From: Burhinus oedicnemus
Taxonomy: Eukaryota > Chordata > Aves > Charadriiformes > Burhinidae
Length of the DNA stretch: 64,000 bases
Assembly (NCBI GenBank): GCA_008921705.1
Contig: VFFE01006711.1
Location: 503,172 to 567,171, forward strand
Reading direction: 5' to 3'
The notes beneath the pieces were generated by a model. That model ran no database searches. It was not told the DNA's origin and worked only from the letters and a program-made list of their open reading frames with translations. The translations under genes were made by a program, and so were the position numbers. Of this stretch, positions 24,611 to 36,220 are shown piece after piece (position 1 is the stretch's first letter; every line of letters begins with the position of its first letter).

Positions 24611-26879
24611 GTAGTCATTTGTAGAAATTATGAAGGTGATAGATTCTGTTGTTCTGAAAATCCTTTGTCTGAAGACCTAGGTATATTTCCAGGCAAGATT
24701 ACCTCAACTGAGAGCTGGTTAGTGGCCTCAGATCAGGAACAACTCCATTTAATTATCATGCTTATGATATATCTGTGGTGGTCTAATAGCCCCTTCTACT
24801 TTAGCCACTTGAACTGCCAGCTGTATTTTCCAGGAAAGTAGAAAAATTATAATTCAATAGGTTTGTGAAATCTACTGGATTAGAATAACATATTCTAATA
24901 ACATATTGTTTTTTAAAAAAATAATCATCTGCATATCTTTAAAATCTTATGACAATTTTTAGTGGTTTTAATACAATTGGAGAAGATAGATGATATGAGA
25001 AAGGAAGAATAATTATTTAAAATAAAACTGTCCAGTTGTGACAGTCTGCAAGAAAGGTTCTTCTGGAAGAGTAATTCTGAATGATTTTCCAGGAATAAAT
25101 CTGTTGCCTTTAGACATATGGAGTAAAGAGCAGCCCCTTCCAAAAGGGATGGAATTGGAGAAGTGCTCAGCTAATATTAACCGGGAAGTAGAGGACAGGC
25201 CTCAGAGAATTATGAAATGTGTCATCTTCTTGTAGAAAGGCATAGACCGATCTAATGAGGCACAGTGTGTCCCAGGTGAACGGTTACTCAAAACTATCCC
25301 AGTAGTTTGTAACTTCTGGATAAAGGTATTTTAAGTGAAAAAAAGAAAAGATCTTTTACTTAGGAGTGCTTTCCTCTCTGGCAGTGGCTCTGCATGATTT
25401 CCACTCTTTACTAGCAAAGACGTTGGGCTGTCCTCTTTGGGGGCATTAGGGCCCACTTTAGCTTTGGTGATGGCCAGCCACCAAAGCTGAGGAATCTGGC
25501 CCTATAGACCAACATATCCGTCAGATGTTGTTACCACAGAAGAGTAAAAAACAGCTGTTACAGAAATTCCTTCCAAAGAAGGTGACTTAAGTTATCATTC
25601 ACCTGTGGCTGAGAGACCAGAGAATGAGGGAACAGATTTTCTAAATGTGATTTTGATTCCCCCTAACGCCCCTTCCCCAATAACAACTGAACCTAAAGGT
25701 TTAATTATTTAATAGTACATTTGGAAGTCTGTTTATATAGGTGATTTGGGTTGATTTCCCAAAGGGGAAAAAAAAGGAGGCCTGAGTTGTGCTTTAATGA
25801 AGACCCCTGAAATCATCTTTGTTATCGCTAATGAAAGCCGGGAGGAAGAGCTACATATAGTTACACCATCAAAAAGTCTATCTGCCATTTGGCTATCAGT
25901 CAGGGAACCATAGCATAATCTATATAATCATTGTTGAGAAAGGTATATTTCTGGCATTTCTAAGCATTTCTCTGTTCTGTCCTTTTAGTCCTTTTTCTAT
26001 TTTTTTTTAGTATTGGGACCACTTGCAAATGGCTGACATTTTTGCACCGTGCTGACTTTAGCACAGGGGTTTACTTTTACTTCTGATGTTTCTCTTTTTA
26101 TAATGCATGGGCTCTGAAGAAAAAACATGATTGCCTTTGATGAAGGGCTTCTTGGAATAACAGTTGTGACTGGTAGAATATGAGTTGCTACTATTGATCC
26201 CAACAAGCTGTAATGCTTCTATGAAGTACAAAACGAGTAGGATCAATGGAGTCAGATTTCTTCTGAACTGTAAAGTGACAATGTTTTCCTCACATCAAAT
26301 CACCAATTGTCAAGGATTTGTTTGTTTCCTGGTAGATGCTTGTTTCCTTGAATAATCCCTGTATGATGTCTTTTCAAGACACTCACTGATCTTATGTCTT
26401 CTCTAATCATTTAATATAAACAGTCTGTGTATGGGGAAGTACGTGATTTTCACACATATGTCTCCTCAAAGAAGAATTTCAAAGAATTTTAAATCAGAAA
26501 AGGGAATGATTCCTAAAGGTTTGGTCAGAGGCTTGCTTTATTTTTATAAAGAAGTAGCATGAAATGACTCAGAACTGGACCTCATTTACAAAATGGTGAG
26601 CTGGTGAGAACCACCTAGAGAGAAAACTGGACATGAAGAAATAGTGTCTGCAAAAGGCAGACTGAATTAGGAAAGATAGCGCTTTGGTTGTGTTCACGGG
26701 GAAATTTGGTAAACAAGTATTTCTGTGATTACTTGATCTTCTCATTTAATAGTTTGAGGCCATCATAGTTTTTGTCGTTCTTAGCTATTTGCCACTCAGC
26801 AATATGACACCTTTTATAAATGTTCTGACATCCCATGAAATATTAGCTAACGGGAAAAGACATGTCTTTTGAGGGTAAT
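24611..26879. other. No gene seen
   Basis: Plain sequence. The part 25790-25950 ('gttatcgctaatgaaagccg' and following) is free of repeats and may be another conserved non-coding stretch, but it has no distinctive motif cluster. Confidence 0.6.
24879..24899. repeat. Inverted repeat, 8-bp stem
   Basis: ATTAGAAT (24879-24886) and ATTCTAAT (24892-24899) with a 5-nt loop, in AT-rich DNA. Such dyads are common by chance at this composition. Confidence 0.5.
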
Positions 26880-27080
26880 GTGGGAATTCAACAGCTCCTG
26901 GAGAAGAACTAACATAATTTATCACCTTTTAAGACAGCTGAAGATCTCAATCAGCCACCTGTTATTTTGGAAATGATCATTAAGCACTAGCAGGGCCAAT
27001 TTGCAGCTTTTAAAGTTCATTTTCAAGCTTTTACTCATGGTTAATATTAATTCACTGTCAGTAACTCATGAATATCAAGA
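26880..27080. promoter_or_regulatory. Candidate regulatory block
   Basis: Contains an E-box CACCTG at 26956-26961, 'aatgatcattaagcac' just after it (TGATCA palindrome and a TTAAGCAC NK-type core), and a perfect palindrome TTAATATTAA at 27041-27050. No transposon or simple-repeat signal. The site mix is typical of homeobox/bHLH-bound conserved elements. Not verified by alignment. Confidence 0.28.
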
Positions 27081-27690
27081 AACTCTGAAAGGATCAGATC
27101 TTCAGTCTCTTAAGTTTCTTCTTCCAGAACTCGGAGAATGCCCCCCGTGAGAATGGCTTAATTGAATTAAGGATGGGGAAGGTTGCTTTAGCTGGGCTTT
27201 CATCCTGTCAGTGGAAATATTTGAGAAGTCTGACTTCAGTTTTCATAGAACTTTGCAGATGAACCCAGTGCTTCAGGTAGATCAGGAGAAGCAAAATAAC
27301 TAAAGTGCAGAAAAGAGCAGACAGGGTCTTAACAGCACCCTCCAAATACTGGATCTTAGTTAGGAATTGCTTAGTTTTCATGAAACATAAGAAAAGACTA
27401 AAGGATTTTCTTAAAATGTGGCAAGACTCTTCTGGTTCAAGTCTTCTCTCACTCAAGACATCTTCCTGAGCCTGGCACAAGTTTAGAAAGATTAAGACAA
27501 GTTTAGGAACCCAAGAAGTCACTAAATTGTTATGAGGAGTATGGTGAGAGGAAAGGATTCACTACAGGGCATTAGGAAAAAAAACTAGCTTTGAGGGTGT
27601 TTGGTATAACTTACTGTGCATGTTTCTATTTTTTAAGGAGCAGTGTGACTTTTATTTCTTGGAGGGGTGAGAGAAAGAAGAGGTGGGGCA

Positions 27691-27723
27691 TTGTCCCTTC
27701 CAGCCCCTGTGATTCTGTGATTC
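27691..27723 (+). mobile_element. CR1 LINE terminal stub
   Basis: A 33-bp match to the very end of a CR1 element: 'gtcccttccagcccctgtga' followed by 'ttctgtgattc'. Nothing clearly CR1-like precedes it, so it is either an extremely short insertion or the last readable part of an older copy. It resembles the 31001-31100 type. The short length leaves some chance of coincidence, but the core plus octamer order is characteristic. Confidence 0.7.
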
Positions 27724-27877
27724 ACGAGGTATTGGAAATTGCATATAAAACCCAAACCATATACGGAATCTGTGCCTATTACTACGTTTCTTTGCAACTG
27801 GTCAGACATGTAAATAACAGTTTTGCCATAATTCCTTTCTGATGGGTCTTTTTGTTGGGGTGTGAGTGTAATAGGAC

Positions 27878-27900
27878 AAAAAAAAAAAAAACAAAACAAA
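27878..27900. repeat. Poly-A / (CAAAA) tract
   Basis: A-rich run with 'caaaacaaaa' at the end. It lies about 155 bp after the CR1 stub at 27691-27723 and is not connected to it. Confidence 0.85.
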
Positions 27901-28404
27901 ATCACAGACACATGCACATACTGAAATAAAGAAGGAGCTTCTTATGAAATAAAGCTCTGACAAAAAATCTAGCTAAACATTAAATTCGATGTTCCAAATT
28001 ATTTCTTTAAAAATCTATAATAGGAAGTAAAATTAAAATATATAAATTAAGTAATTTTAAAATCAGAGTGTTCCAATCCAGAAATATCTGAATAGAATTG
28101 TGAGAAATTATCATGACTTTCTATTAGACTTTATATAAATCAGATTTTGTCAGGATTGCCAAGTCTTTTTAAGACCATTTTGCCACTTAGTAATAGCTTT
28201 TTTTTAAGGGCAATTTGGGAACAGAAAAATGGGTATTTTTAAAGGGCAATAGTCCTTGTAGGAAATTCCTGTCCTGATATAAATAATAATCAGTCAGCAC
28301 AGAAAACAAATGAGAGAGCAGCACTGGTGAAGCAAGAAGAAATAGTGTAATATAAAGCAGATGGATTGAAGATGATACGCATTCTGTGATGAGTTATTCT
28401 ACAG

Positions 28405-28452
28405 AAGTCAACAGAGTTACACAGCTAAGCATTAAAGAATCCAGGTCTGGAG
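28405..28452 (-). repeat. Possible MIR fragment
   Basis: A short antisense similarity: 'agagttacacagctaagcat' followed by 'taaagaatccaggtct', resembling the MIR 'gggtcacacagctagtaagt' and 'agagccaggattcgaaccc' blocks. At under 50 bp this could be chance. Confidence 0.35.
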
Positions 28453-28500
28453 GTTACAGGATGTATTTAAAGAAGCAGGCTGCCCTTTAACAAAAGAATT

Positions 28501-28536
28501 AAAAAAAACCAAACCAAAACAAAAAACCCCAAACAT
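28501..28536. repeat. A/C low-complexity tract
   Basis: A-rich run with CC and C interruptions ('aaaaaaaaccaaaccaaaac' onward). Confidence 0.85.
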
Positions 28537-31000
28537 TAAAATCCAACCTAAGAAATAATTGGTTCCAAGGGAGAAAAATTTGTAAACTCAGGCTGGTTTT
28601 GTAAAACGCAGCAAATTCACAAGGTTCTCAGAAATGACTAACTGACCTGACTTTTACTACACATGTAAATACAATAATTTGGATCTCTTTGCAAAGGAGG
28701 AGTTCCCAGGGAATGAGAAGAGGAGGGTCATACTATGTCATTTAGGAGGTATAATATCCTTGTTAATATGCAAAGCCAAAGGGATCAAGACGTTCTGGTT
28801 TATTGGTAGCACTAGAGAGACTTCTCCAGAGACAGCTCTAGGCTCAAGCAAAGCAAGTACTGGCCTGGTGTAGCAGACAGGTGAGATAGCAAAATGGCAG
28901 CTCCCCTATGGCGTACATTAAAACCCTAAAGCCCAGGTTAGAGGTGCCAAGGGAAGGGTTGGGCTGCACCGATAGTCTCCCCTTCTGATACAGATGCAAT
29001 GTAAAAGACAGGCAATCCTCCTTTGAACCGTAAATGGACATCCTCATCCCTGGACAGCAGCAGCAAGTCTCTCCAGTTCCTCACTCCTGCCTTGTGGCAG
29101 AAGCAGTCCAGCCCTGGCTTTTCATTCCCAGCAGCACGGGGTTTGCCTATGTTACTGAAAAACACTGAGGCTCTCCTGCACGTTTAATTTTAGTAGCTAC
29201 TTCCAGCACCATTTCTTCTTCCACAGCTGAATCTAACCTCCACCCCTTAGGACCCCTTCACCCATGCTCAGACGATGGCAGAGCAGTCCCAAAGCTCAAG
29301 GGGATGCAGCTGCTTGATCCACACAGCAGAGCTGAGTATTCACCTCCTGAAGATGTATTGTCCCTGTTGCAGGGGTAGTGGCTTATATAGCAGCGAGAGC
29401 GTGACTGTGCAGCATCTCAGCTGGACCTGGTTGGGACACTGCTACCTTGAGCTCTCTCTGCTTTTCCCCACTGCCATCTCCAAAATCAGTGGGGACAAGG
29501 GCAGATTAGTCCCGTGCATCTCTGCTGTTGTGGATATGTCATTAGGGAAGGATACAGTCTCGAATAAAGGCTTCGACCCAGATAATCCATCACAACCTTT
29601 ACTGATTCATCTTCCACAGGGCTGTAAACTAGATTATTTGATTTAAACCCTGGCATAGGCACGGAAGTCACAACTAGTTTGTGCACATGCTTACGGCTAA
29701 GTGTCATAACCCCACAGCCCATTCTGTATTACAGGCATCTCCCTCATGACACACTACTGACAAAAGAGGAAGCTGGAAATGGAAGTACCGGTAGTTCTAA
29801 TGAAGTGTCACTGGGGATGAAAATGGGGCCAGATAGTGATTTTGTTGCAATTTCAGTAGAGAACTCTGAAGTGACAGGCAATACCAACTTATGTTAGACA
29901 ATATCAGTTTACACCAGGTGGCAAATTGGCTTTATTCCTATGGCAGGGAAAGCCCTGCTTTGGCTATTTTCTTCATTTGTTTTTTTGTTCGGCCACGGAC
30001 TTCATCAGTTCTAGGTGGTATGTGCAATGGGAAAGCAGAAAATAGGACAATAAAGGAATGATGACCTGCATATCTTGCCAGTTACCCCTCAAACTCTTAG
30101 AGGTATGCAATATAGTTCATTGTCTGCTTTGCTTGACATTCATTGGTGCTGCCTGCTCCTAACATTCAGCACTCTTCTTTTTTGCAGCATAAAAAGTTGA
30201 ATTTTTTCCTTTCATTTCTCACACATACCACTTACCTCTCAGAACAAGCCTCTCCTTCCTGACCTTTTGTCACAAGACTTTCACGGAGTTTTGTAGTACA
30301 ACAGGTTTACAAGCTCTATTGCTTTTAATGATTTATTGGGGAGAAGAGGAGGAAATGAGGAGGGTGAGCAAACTGCAGGTGAAACTTTGTAGACAAGAAT
30401 ATAGCCATAAAACGTGGGCATGCTGATTTTATCTTTCTGTATATTCTAGAAAATATTAAGTCAGGAATGGATATTGCTTTTACAAAAGAGAAATGCCAGT
30501 TTTCCCTTAATATTTATGTGGTCATATTACTATTTCCTTTTATATTACCTTTCATATCTGGAAGGCTCATAAGGTGCTTTATGTACATACTCAATGGCTA
30601 TATGAAGAATATTTCACTCATCACTGAGATGCAACTACTTCTGGTGTGAGAGACATGGCTGTTGTTTCATAATTCACAGTGAAGCAATGATAAAGTTCAA
30701 GATAAGAGGTGAAAGGGAATAGTCCCTTGGCTATGCCAGTACATATTACTGTAAGGCATTGATGACTGTTAATTTATGCTTGGTTATATTTACCCACTGG
30801 ATCTGGTTGAATTTATATGACAAAGTAAGGTAAGTAGGTTGAAGTCAGAGGACAAACCATTTGATATGTTGGTTAGAAGGAGAAGGGAAATTGACCCACA
30901 CTGTTACATTACACCCTGGTGTATTTTAGGAAGTCGTTAGTTTGGAATTTGTAACACTGGTGCCCTGGAGAAACCATAGTCTCCATTACAGCCACACGTC

Positions 31001-31100
31001 CTGTGCAACCTGCTCCAGGTGAACCTGCTCTGGCAGGGGGGTTGGACTAGATGATCTCCAGAGGTCCCTTCCAACCCCTGTGGTTCTGTTATTCAGTGAT
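31001..31100 (+). mobile_element. CR1 LINE 3' tail
   Basis: About 100 bp of sense-orientation CR1 3' UTR: 'gcaacctgctccaggtgaac', 'ctgctctggcaggggggttg', 'gactagatgatctccagagg', 'tcccttccaacccctgtggt', ending in degraded octamers ('tctgttattcagtgat'). This is a third CR1 subfamily type, different from the 43.4/55.9 kb pair and from the 51.1 kb copy. Only the 3' terminus is present, so it is an extremely truncated insertion. Confidence 0.93.
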
Positions 31101-32479
31101 ACATGGTAAAGAGGATGCCTGCTAAATTTTCATTCAGAAGTGTGGTATCCAGGAAAGGTTATGGGATTTAATAGTAGTACTCAGATGGTCATTGTTGCTA
31201 TTCCCATGGAGCAGCATTTACCTCTTTTCCAGCCCACATGACTCCTCCATACGTGTGCTGCAGAATTTCAGATAACCACAGAGCTGGAGGTTTCTCCAAT
31301 GATCACCTTGCTGAACGGAGGATCAGCTCCAAAACCAGTTCTGAAGGGTGTTAAACCAATCTTTTCCTAAAGATTCCCGGGCACTGGGGGTTTCTCCTCT
31401 GCTTTCTTTGGCAATCAGTTCAGTTGCTACGTAACACGAGTATCTGCAGGCAAATTAAACTGTCGGAGTCAGAAAGCAAGAGGATGTTTGTCACCAGCCT
31501 CCTAGTACAGGAAAAATGGGCTTGTAAACAGCAAAGTTCATACACCCTGTTTTCCTCTGTCTTCAACAATCCTGGCTTTCTCTAGCACTGACTTCCCCAG
31601 GGCACTGCTTCACTAAATCCTCCCCATCAAAATTCTGGGCATTCTCAGGAGCATGTGGTAACTTTTTATAATTCATAATGTGGATTTATATCTACTCTCC
31701 TGTTTAATTTAACCTTTTGAAATAAACATAAAGGAAAACAATGATGTGTCAGGAAGAGGACATTATTAAGAGATACTGTGTGTAATTAACTCAGCAGGAT
31801 CTTTCAAGCACTTTGGAATAAAAAAAAAAAAACAACAAGAAGACATTGTGGGCACTAAAAGCTTTCAGGGATATAATCTTCGTGAGATAATAATCCAGCC
31901 AAGCACCCAAGATTAGCAGTGATAGGAGGTATTTTAAATACATATGTATATGTTTTTGCATATATTAAATTACTTTGAAACTTGTAATTATTATGTGGGC
32001 ACTACTCTTCAGTTCTGAAGATGCAGTAATCTCACCTGTGGCAATGTAAATCTGGAGTAACTCTGGAGGGGGTGCATAGTGGCAGAACAGGAATGAAAAC
32101 AAGCCCTGAGCATTTTTTAACTCATGGGCCAAATCCCCAGGTGGCATAAATGAGTGTATTTTCCCGTAATTTGAAGGCTATGATGGTCTGATTTACATCA
32201 CAACCAAGTCAACTAAGGCAATTCCTGATTCACAGGGATTCAGACGAGCTGTGTCAATTTTACACCTTCAAAAGGCATAAAGCTCAGATAATTTTTTCTC
32301 ATGTTTACATTGAAGAAACTCTGCAAATAAATGGTGCCTGCCAATGTAAATGAGGAATTATTTTGGTGAGAGGTCAGAAGTTGCCCTTTGGTGTAAATCA
32401 GAGTAGGGCTTAACCCCTTTAGACAGCTTTAAAAATAAATGAAGCAACCTTTCATGTGAAGCTGCACAGCAAATCCCCT
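31101..32479. other. No gene seen
   Basis: Plain AT-rich DNA with a poly-A tract. Frames are short. Regulatory-looking texture increases toward 32200. Confidence 0.65.
31820..31836. repeat. Poly-A tract
   Basis: A run of about 13 A then 'caacaa'. Simple sequence only. Confidence 0.8.
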
Positions 32480-32950
32480 TCTTTCATTTTTCAGTCTCCT
32501 CTTATAAAGAGGAAAAGCAGGAGCATTAATAAGCTATTCAAATATTCAAACCTTGCCAAGGGAGAAAGGATCCTTCAGTCATCATGAGTTCAATCTGATA
32601 AATCCTTTTTAATTAGTGTATATGCAAACATTTTATAAAGCAGCCATGAATAGGAGACCCCACAATGAAAATGTAAAGAGGAAATATAATACGAGCAAGA
32701 GGAACTGAAGCCCATATATATATCTGCTCTGGCTTTCAGAGAGCACAGAAAGCATGCTTATTAATTGGTTAAGTCCATCATTAATAAGCTCTTGGCTATG
32801 TTCAGTCTGTTGCCCAACACTTTATACAATGTCTGAGCAGTAATATGCTGATAGAAAGGGCATTTTCTGGTAGCTGGTAATGGGGCAGCACAATAAAAAA
32901 GCTGAAAGTGAGGAGTGTAATAAATGCGCTTTCCTTCTCATTGTGGGTAG
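32480..32950. promoter_or_regulatory. Candidate enhancer-like block with repeated TAAT motif
   Basis: The 10-mer ATTAATAAGC occurs at 32525-32534 (+), 32756-32765 (-, read as GCTTATTAAT) and 32780-32789 (+). The first and third extend to an identical 12-mer CATTAATAAGCT. The second and third face each other as a 10-bp inverted repeat with a 14-nt spacer. TAATTAG lies at 32610-32616, followed by 'tatatgcaaaca'. No transposon or simple repeat explains the recurrence. The core resembles homeodomain (TAAT) and HOX-type sites. Function is inferred. Confidence 0.35.
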
Positions 32951-35900
32951 TGATTCTCAGCTATTCAGTTAAGGGGTTGACTCTATTGGGGGGTTTCTCC
33001 ACGGGGACCCTGTTTGCTGCCCTGTAAGGACACATCAGTGCCTTTGGGACTGTCAGGCACTGAGGCAGCACTGTTGGAGTGGCTGGTTGCTGTCTCTGGA
33101 TAAATCCAGGTTTCTCAAGCCAGCACTGGGTGTCTTGACACCCTTTAAACCTTTTGGCTAATTGCTCTGTCTTTGACTCATTTTCCCAGTCAGCCCAAGA
33201 GACCTCATTGGAAGCAGTTATGCCAAACGGTGACTGAAAATCAAAAGCATTCACAAATGAGGCTTAAAATGCTATTGCTTTATCTTAAAGAGTGAGAACT
33301 GTATGCTTTTAGGTGAAATTGACTGCTAATATGGGGCCTTTTGCAATCAAACTTTCTCCTGTCTAAACGGTGTTAAGGTGTATCATTTGATGAAAAGGAG
33401 TGTCTCATAAAGTAAACAAATTCAAACAATTAAATTATATGTAGAAAACAATCACAAAAACAAGGTTCATAATAAAACTGTGAGCTGGCAATGCTGCAAA
33501 GCCTTCTATACATTACTGTGAGTGACAGCCTGGCAAAAGGGACAGATTTTTCGCTGTTGTGAATTGTTGTAGCTCTTCTGCTTTTGCAGGAAGTACACAA
33601 CTTAAACCATGTCCTCAGCTGGCATGTGAAACTCTGTAAGGAGGACAGACCACAGTGACTAGAAAGGTTGTTTTCTTTAAAATAAAATCCCCTCTCAAGC
33701 AGTGAGACATCAACTCAGTTGATCCTGTCTATCTCCCACTGAAGTTGAAAATGACCATTACCTCTTTTCCCTAATAATTACTGTGCTTGGCAGCTCTTGC
33801 TTCTCTCCTTAAGAAATCCATCTGTATCGTAAAGCTCTTACTGTTTTACACATAGGCGGTACCTTCTATCAGAGGTGGGCAAAGCAGTTTGCAACATTCA
33901 ATTTTCTGACCTTCACTAACATTCTTGCTGAGCTGTTAAAGAGTATTTTGCTGTTAGGCCTGGATGAATATGTGAAATGAGATTTGGATGTGCAGTTGCC
34001 ACATTTTAAAATAGCTTCCTTAGGATATAATTAAATTCCTTTGGTGTCTTGCTCCCTGCCATCTGTTACATCATCATAATACTGTAACATGTTTAGCAAC
34101 CCTGAGTGTGACAAGCTTGACTGACAAGGTCTGTGATCTTAGAGGCTGAGACTGAGAAGAAGGGTCTTTATAATTCCTCACCACTGACGTGTTAGGAGAG
34201 GCAGTTAAGACTGATTATGCTTTTGTAGCTTTCTCTCACTTTTTTCACCAGGATTGTGAAGAAGTCAGTGTATGACAAACACTAAACACACTTGGATTTT
34301 TCTGTATAAGATGTGTATTGTTTGAGCACAGCAGAAGGATGATATTTCCCAAACCTGAGAAGAAACCACGCAGAAAATCAGTGATATGGACTCTTCTGGA
34401 GTTAAAACCATGCACGTGCATTTGTACCCAACTTCAAATCATTCAAGAGAAAGCATAAGCCAAACCCCTCCAGGCAGACATCTCATCGAACACATTTCTG
34501 AACAAGGGTGGCACATGGGCTGCCTTCTGTCTGTGAGGAATAATTAACTGGATAAATAAAATCAATACTTCAAACCGTACTCTAAGCAGAAGTTTCTTTT
34601 TAAAAAACAGAGCAGCTGTGCATAGGACTTGCTTTATAGGACAGGAGGCACAAATCTATGCTGACCATCAGAGCCAGCTGTGATGAGGTGGCTGTGAGTG
34701 CCAAAACATGACAGAATAGGCAACCAGAGCAAGCCATGTGGGTGCCATACCTAGGTTTCTATTTACTTCCATAGTCAGCTCTGACTTTCTGAAAGAAAGG
34801 AAAAAGCAGACTGAACCTTGGAGACAGGCAAGAAAAGAAGATGGAGGCACATGAGTGAAGACAAAACATGGGTTTGTTAGGTAGACTTTTAAGGAAATAA
34901 CTCAGGGATTTGAGACTTGGAGGGGCAGTGTTTGTGTGGGGAGTCCTAAGCCAGTGCCAGAAAGGCTTTTCTGGTACTGTGAAGTGAGGAGCAGACATGG
35001 GGTGCAGTTGAGAGTTTTATCATAATACCATGGGAGCATACAAAGTAGAAATGGGTCTTTGGAGCTTTCAGCACTGCAGCTGGGCACCAGGAGGAGGATC
35101 CAGAGAACAGGAACAGTGGGTCTGAAGCAGTGGTTGGCAAGGGGTCCTCCTGGGGTGCAGAGATGGAATAGGAGGAAATTTCAGATTATGTCAATGAAAA
35201 TGTATGATAACACCAACATCTGAGAGAGAAGGGTATCTGAATCAGAGTACTAGGAAATAGCACACATTTTAATTCACATTCACAGTGCTGCTTCTAATCC
35301 ATCTCTATTCCACTCAACCTGGGTTTAAAAAAATAAAATAAAGGAGGTGAAGAGTGCTTTTTCCTGGTATCTAAATTCTCTGGGATAATCTATGTTAACA
35401 GGGCATGGGATGGCTCATAAAAGGAAAGTACAACAGACTTGGCTCAGTTAGTGAATTATATAGTGCTCCCAGGTCGTTGCTTGCAATATAGAAAATTCAT
35501 AAAGAGAGTGATTAGGGGCACTGGACAGAAATCAGAGGACATATTAACTGTCCAGCTCTCATGCTACAGCAACCTGACACACTGCTTCTTACAGATGGAT
35601 TTGTCATCCTTTATTTGGAGACTCTGGTAAGCTCCAAACTCTTTAAGAAAAAATCAAGTTGGTCGATGTTTTGAAAACTGGTTAAGAAATGTGGGTCTGA
35701 TCTCATTTATTCTAAGGCTCTTTTCCATGATGGCACTAAAGTGGGCTATAAAGCAAGCATAAATGCAATTTATGTCCATTACATGTAAAGAGGGATGAGT
35801 TCAAATGGTAATCCAGCCATGTATCATCACGTTGCAGACTGGTAAATGGAATCCATTATGGGACCGAGACTCTGTCCAAGGTACTGAAACTTCACCATGT

Positions 35901-36019
35901 CAGAGAAATCGCTGAAAGAAGGACATTTTATGGTGGGGTTTTTTATTATTTCATACCTTCCCATTGACTAAGAAATCTTTTTTTTTCCCTCACGTGGTTA
36001 TGTTCTGTTATATTCATGC
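32951..36019. other. No gene seen
   Basis: Stop-rich. A 97-codon minus-strand frame at 32961-33254 has balanced composition but no recognised domain. Several small overlapping frames at 34668-35140 (-) are likewise unrecognised. Confidence 0.65.
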
Positions 36020-36220
36020 AGTGAAACTTTAGATTAACAGCCCAGTTAATTAATATGGAATCCAAGTGGAAATGTTATAGAAGCGCTTGTGACATTCACA
36101 TTAATAAAAGAGGGGTTCATCAAAATCAACGTTATTACAGTAAATACCAAGAAAATTAACTGTGATTAGCTCATTACTTTAAATGGTCCTCCCATCTGCA
36201 TTTGGCTCTTCTAGGCAGTT
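36020..36220. promoter_or_regulatory. Candidate regulatory block
   Basis: TTAATTAA at 36046-36053, the palindrome AAGCGCTT at 36081-36088, 'cacattaataaaag' at about 36097-36110 and 'aaaattaactgtgattagct' near 36152-36172. Repeat-free. The ATTAATAA core is shared with the 32.5-32.8 kb block. Confidence 0.25.

Larger units (their letters stand above)
27081..31000. other. No gene seen
   Basis: Contains the CR1 stub, A-rich tracts and the possible MIR fragment listed separately. A 123-codon frame at 29275-29646 (+) shows no domain or signal peptide and is considered chance. A donor-like CTGAGAG|GTAAGTGG on the minus strand breaks at 30236/30235 without a matching exon. Confidence 0.65.

Noticed and set aside
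29275..29646. 123-codon plus-strand frame in moderately GC-rich DNA
   Set aside because: No signal peptide, domain or conserved motif, and an opposing frame covers part of it.
32961..33254. 97-codon minus-strand frame with protein-like composition
   Set aside because: Checked by eye against retroviral and transposon proteins and common domains without a match. Too short to claim a gene.
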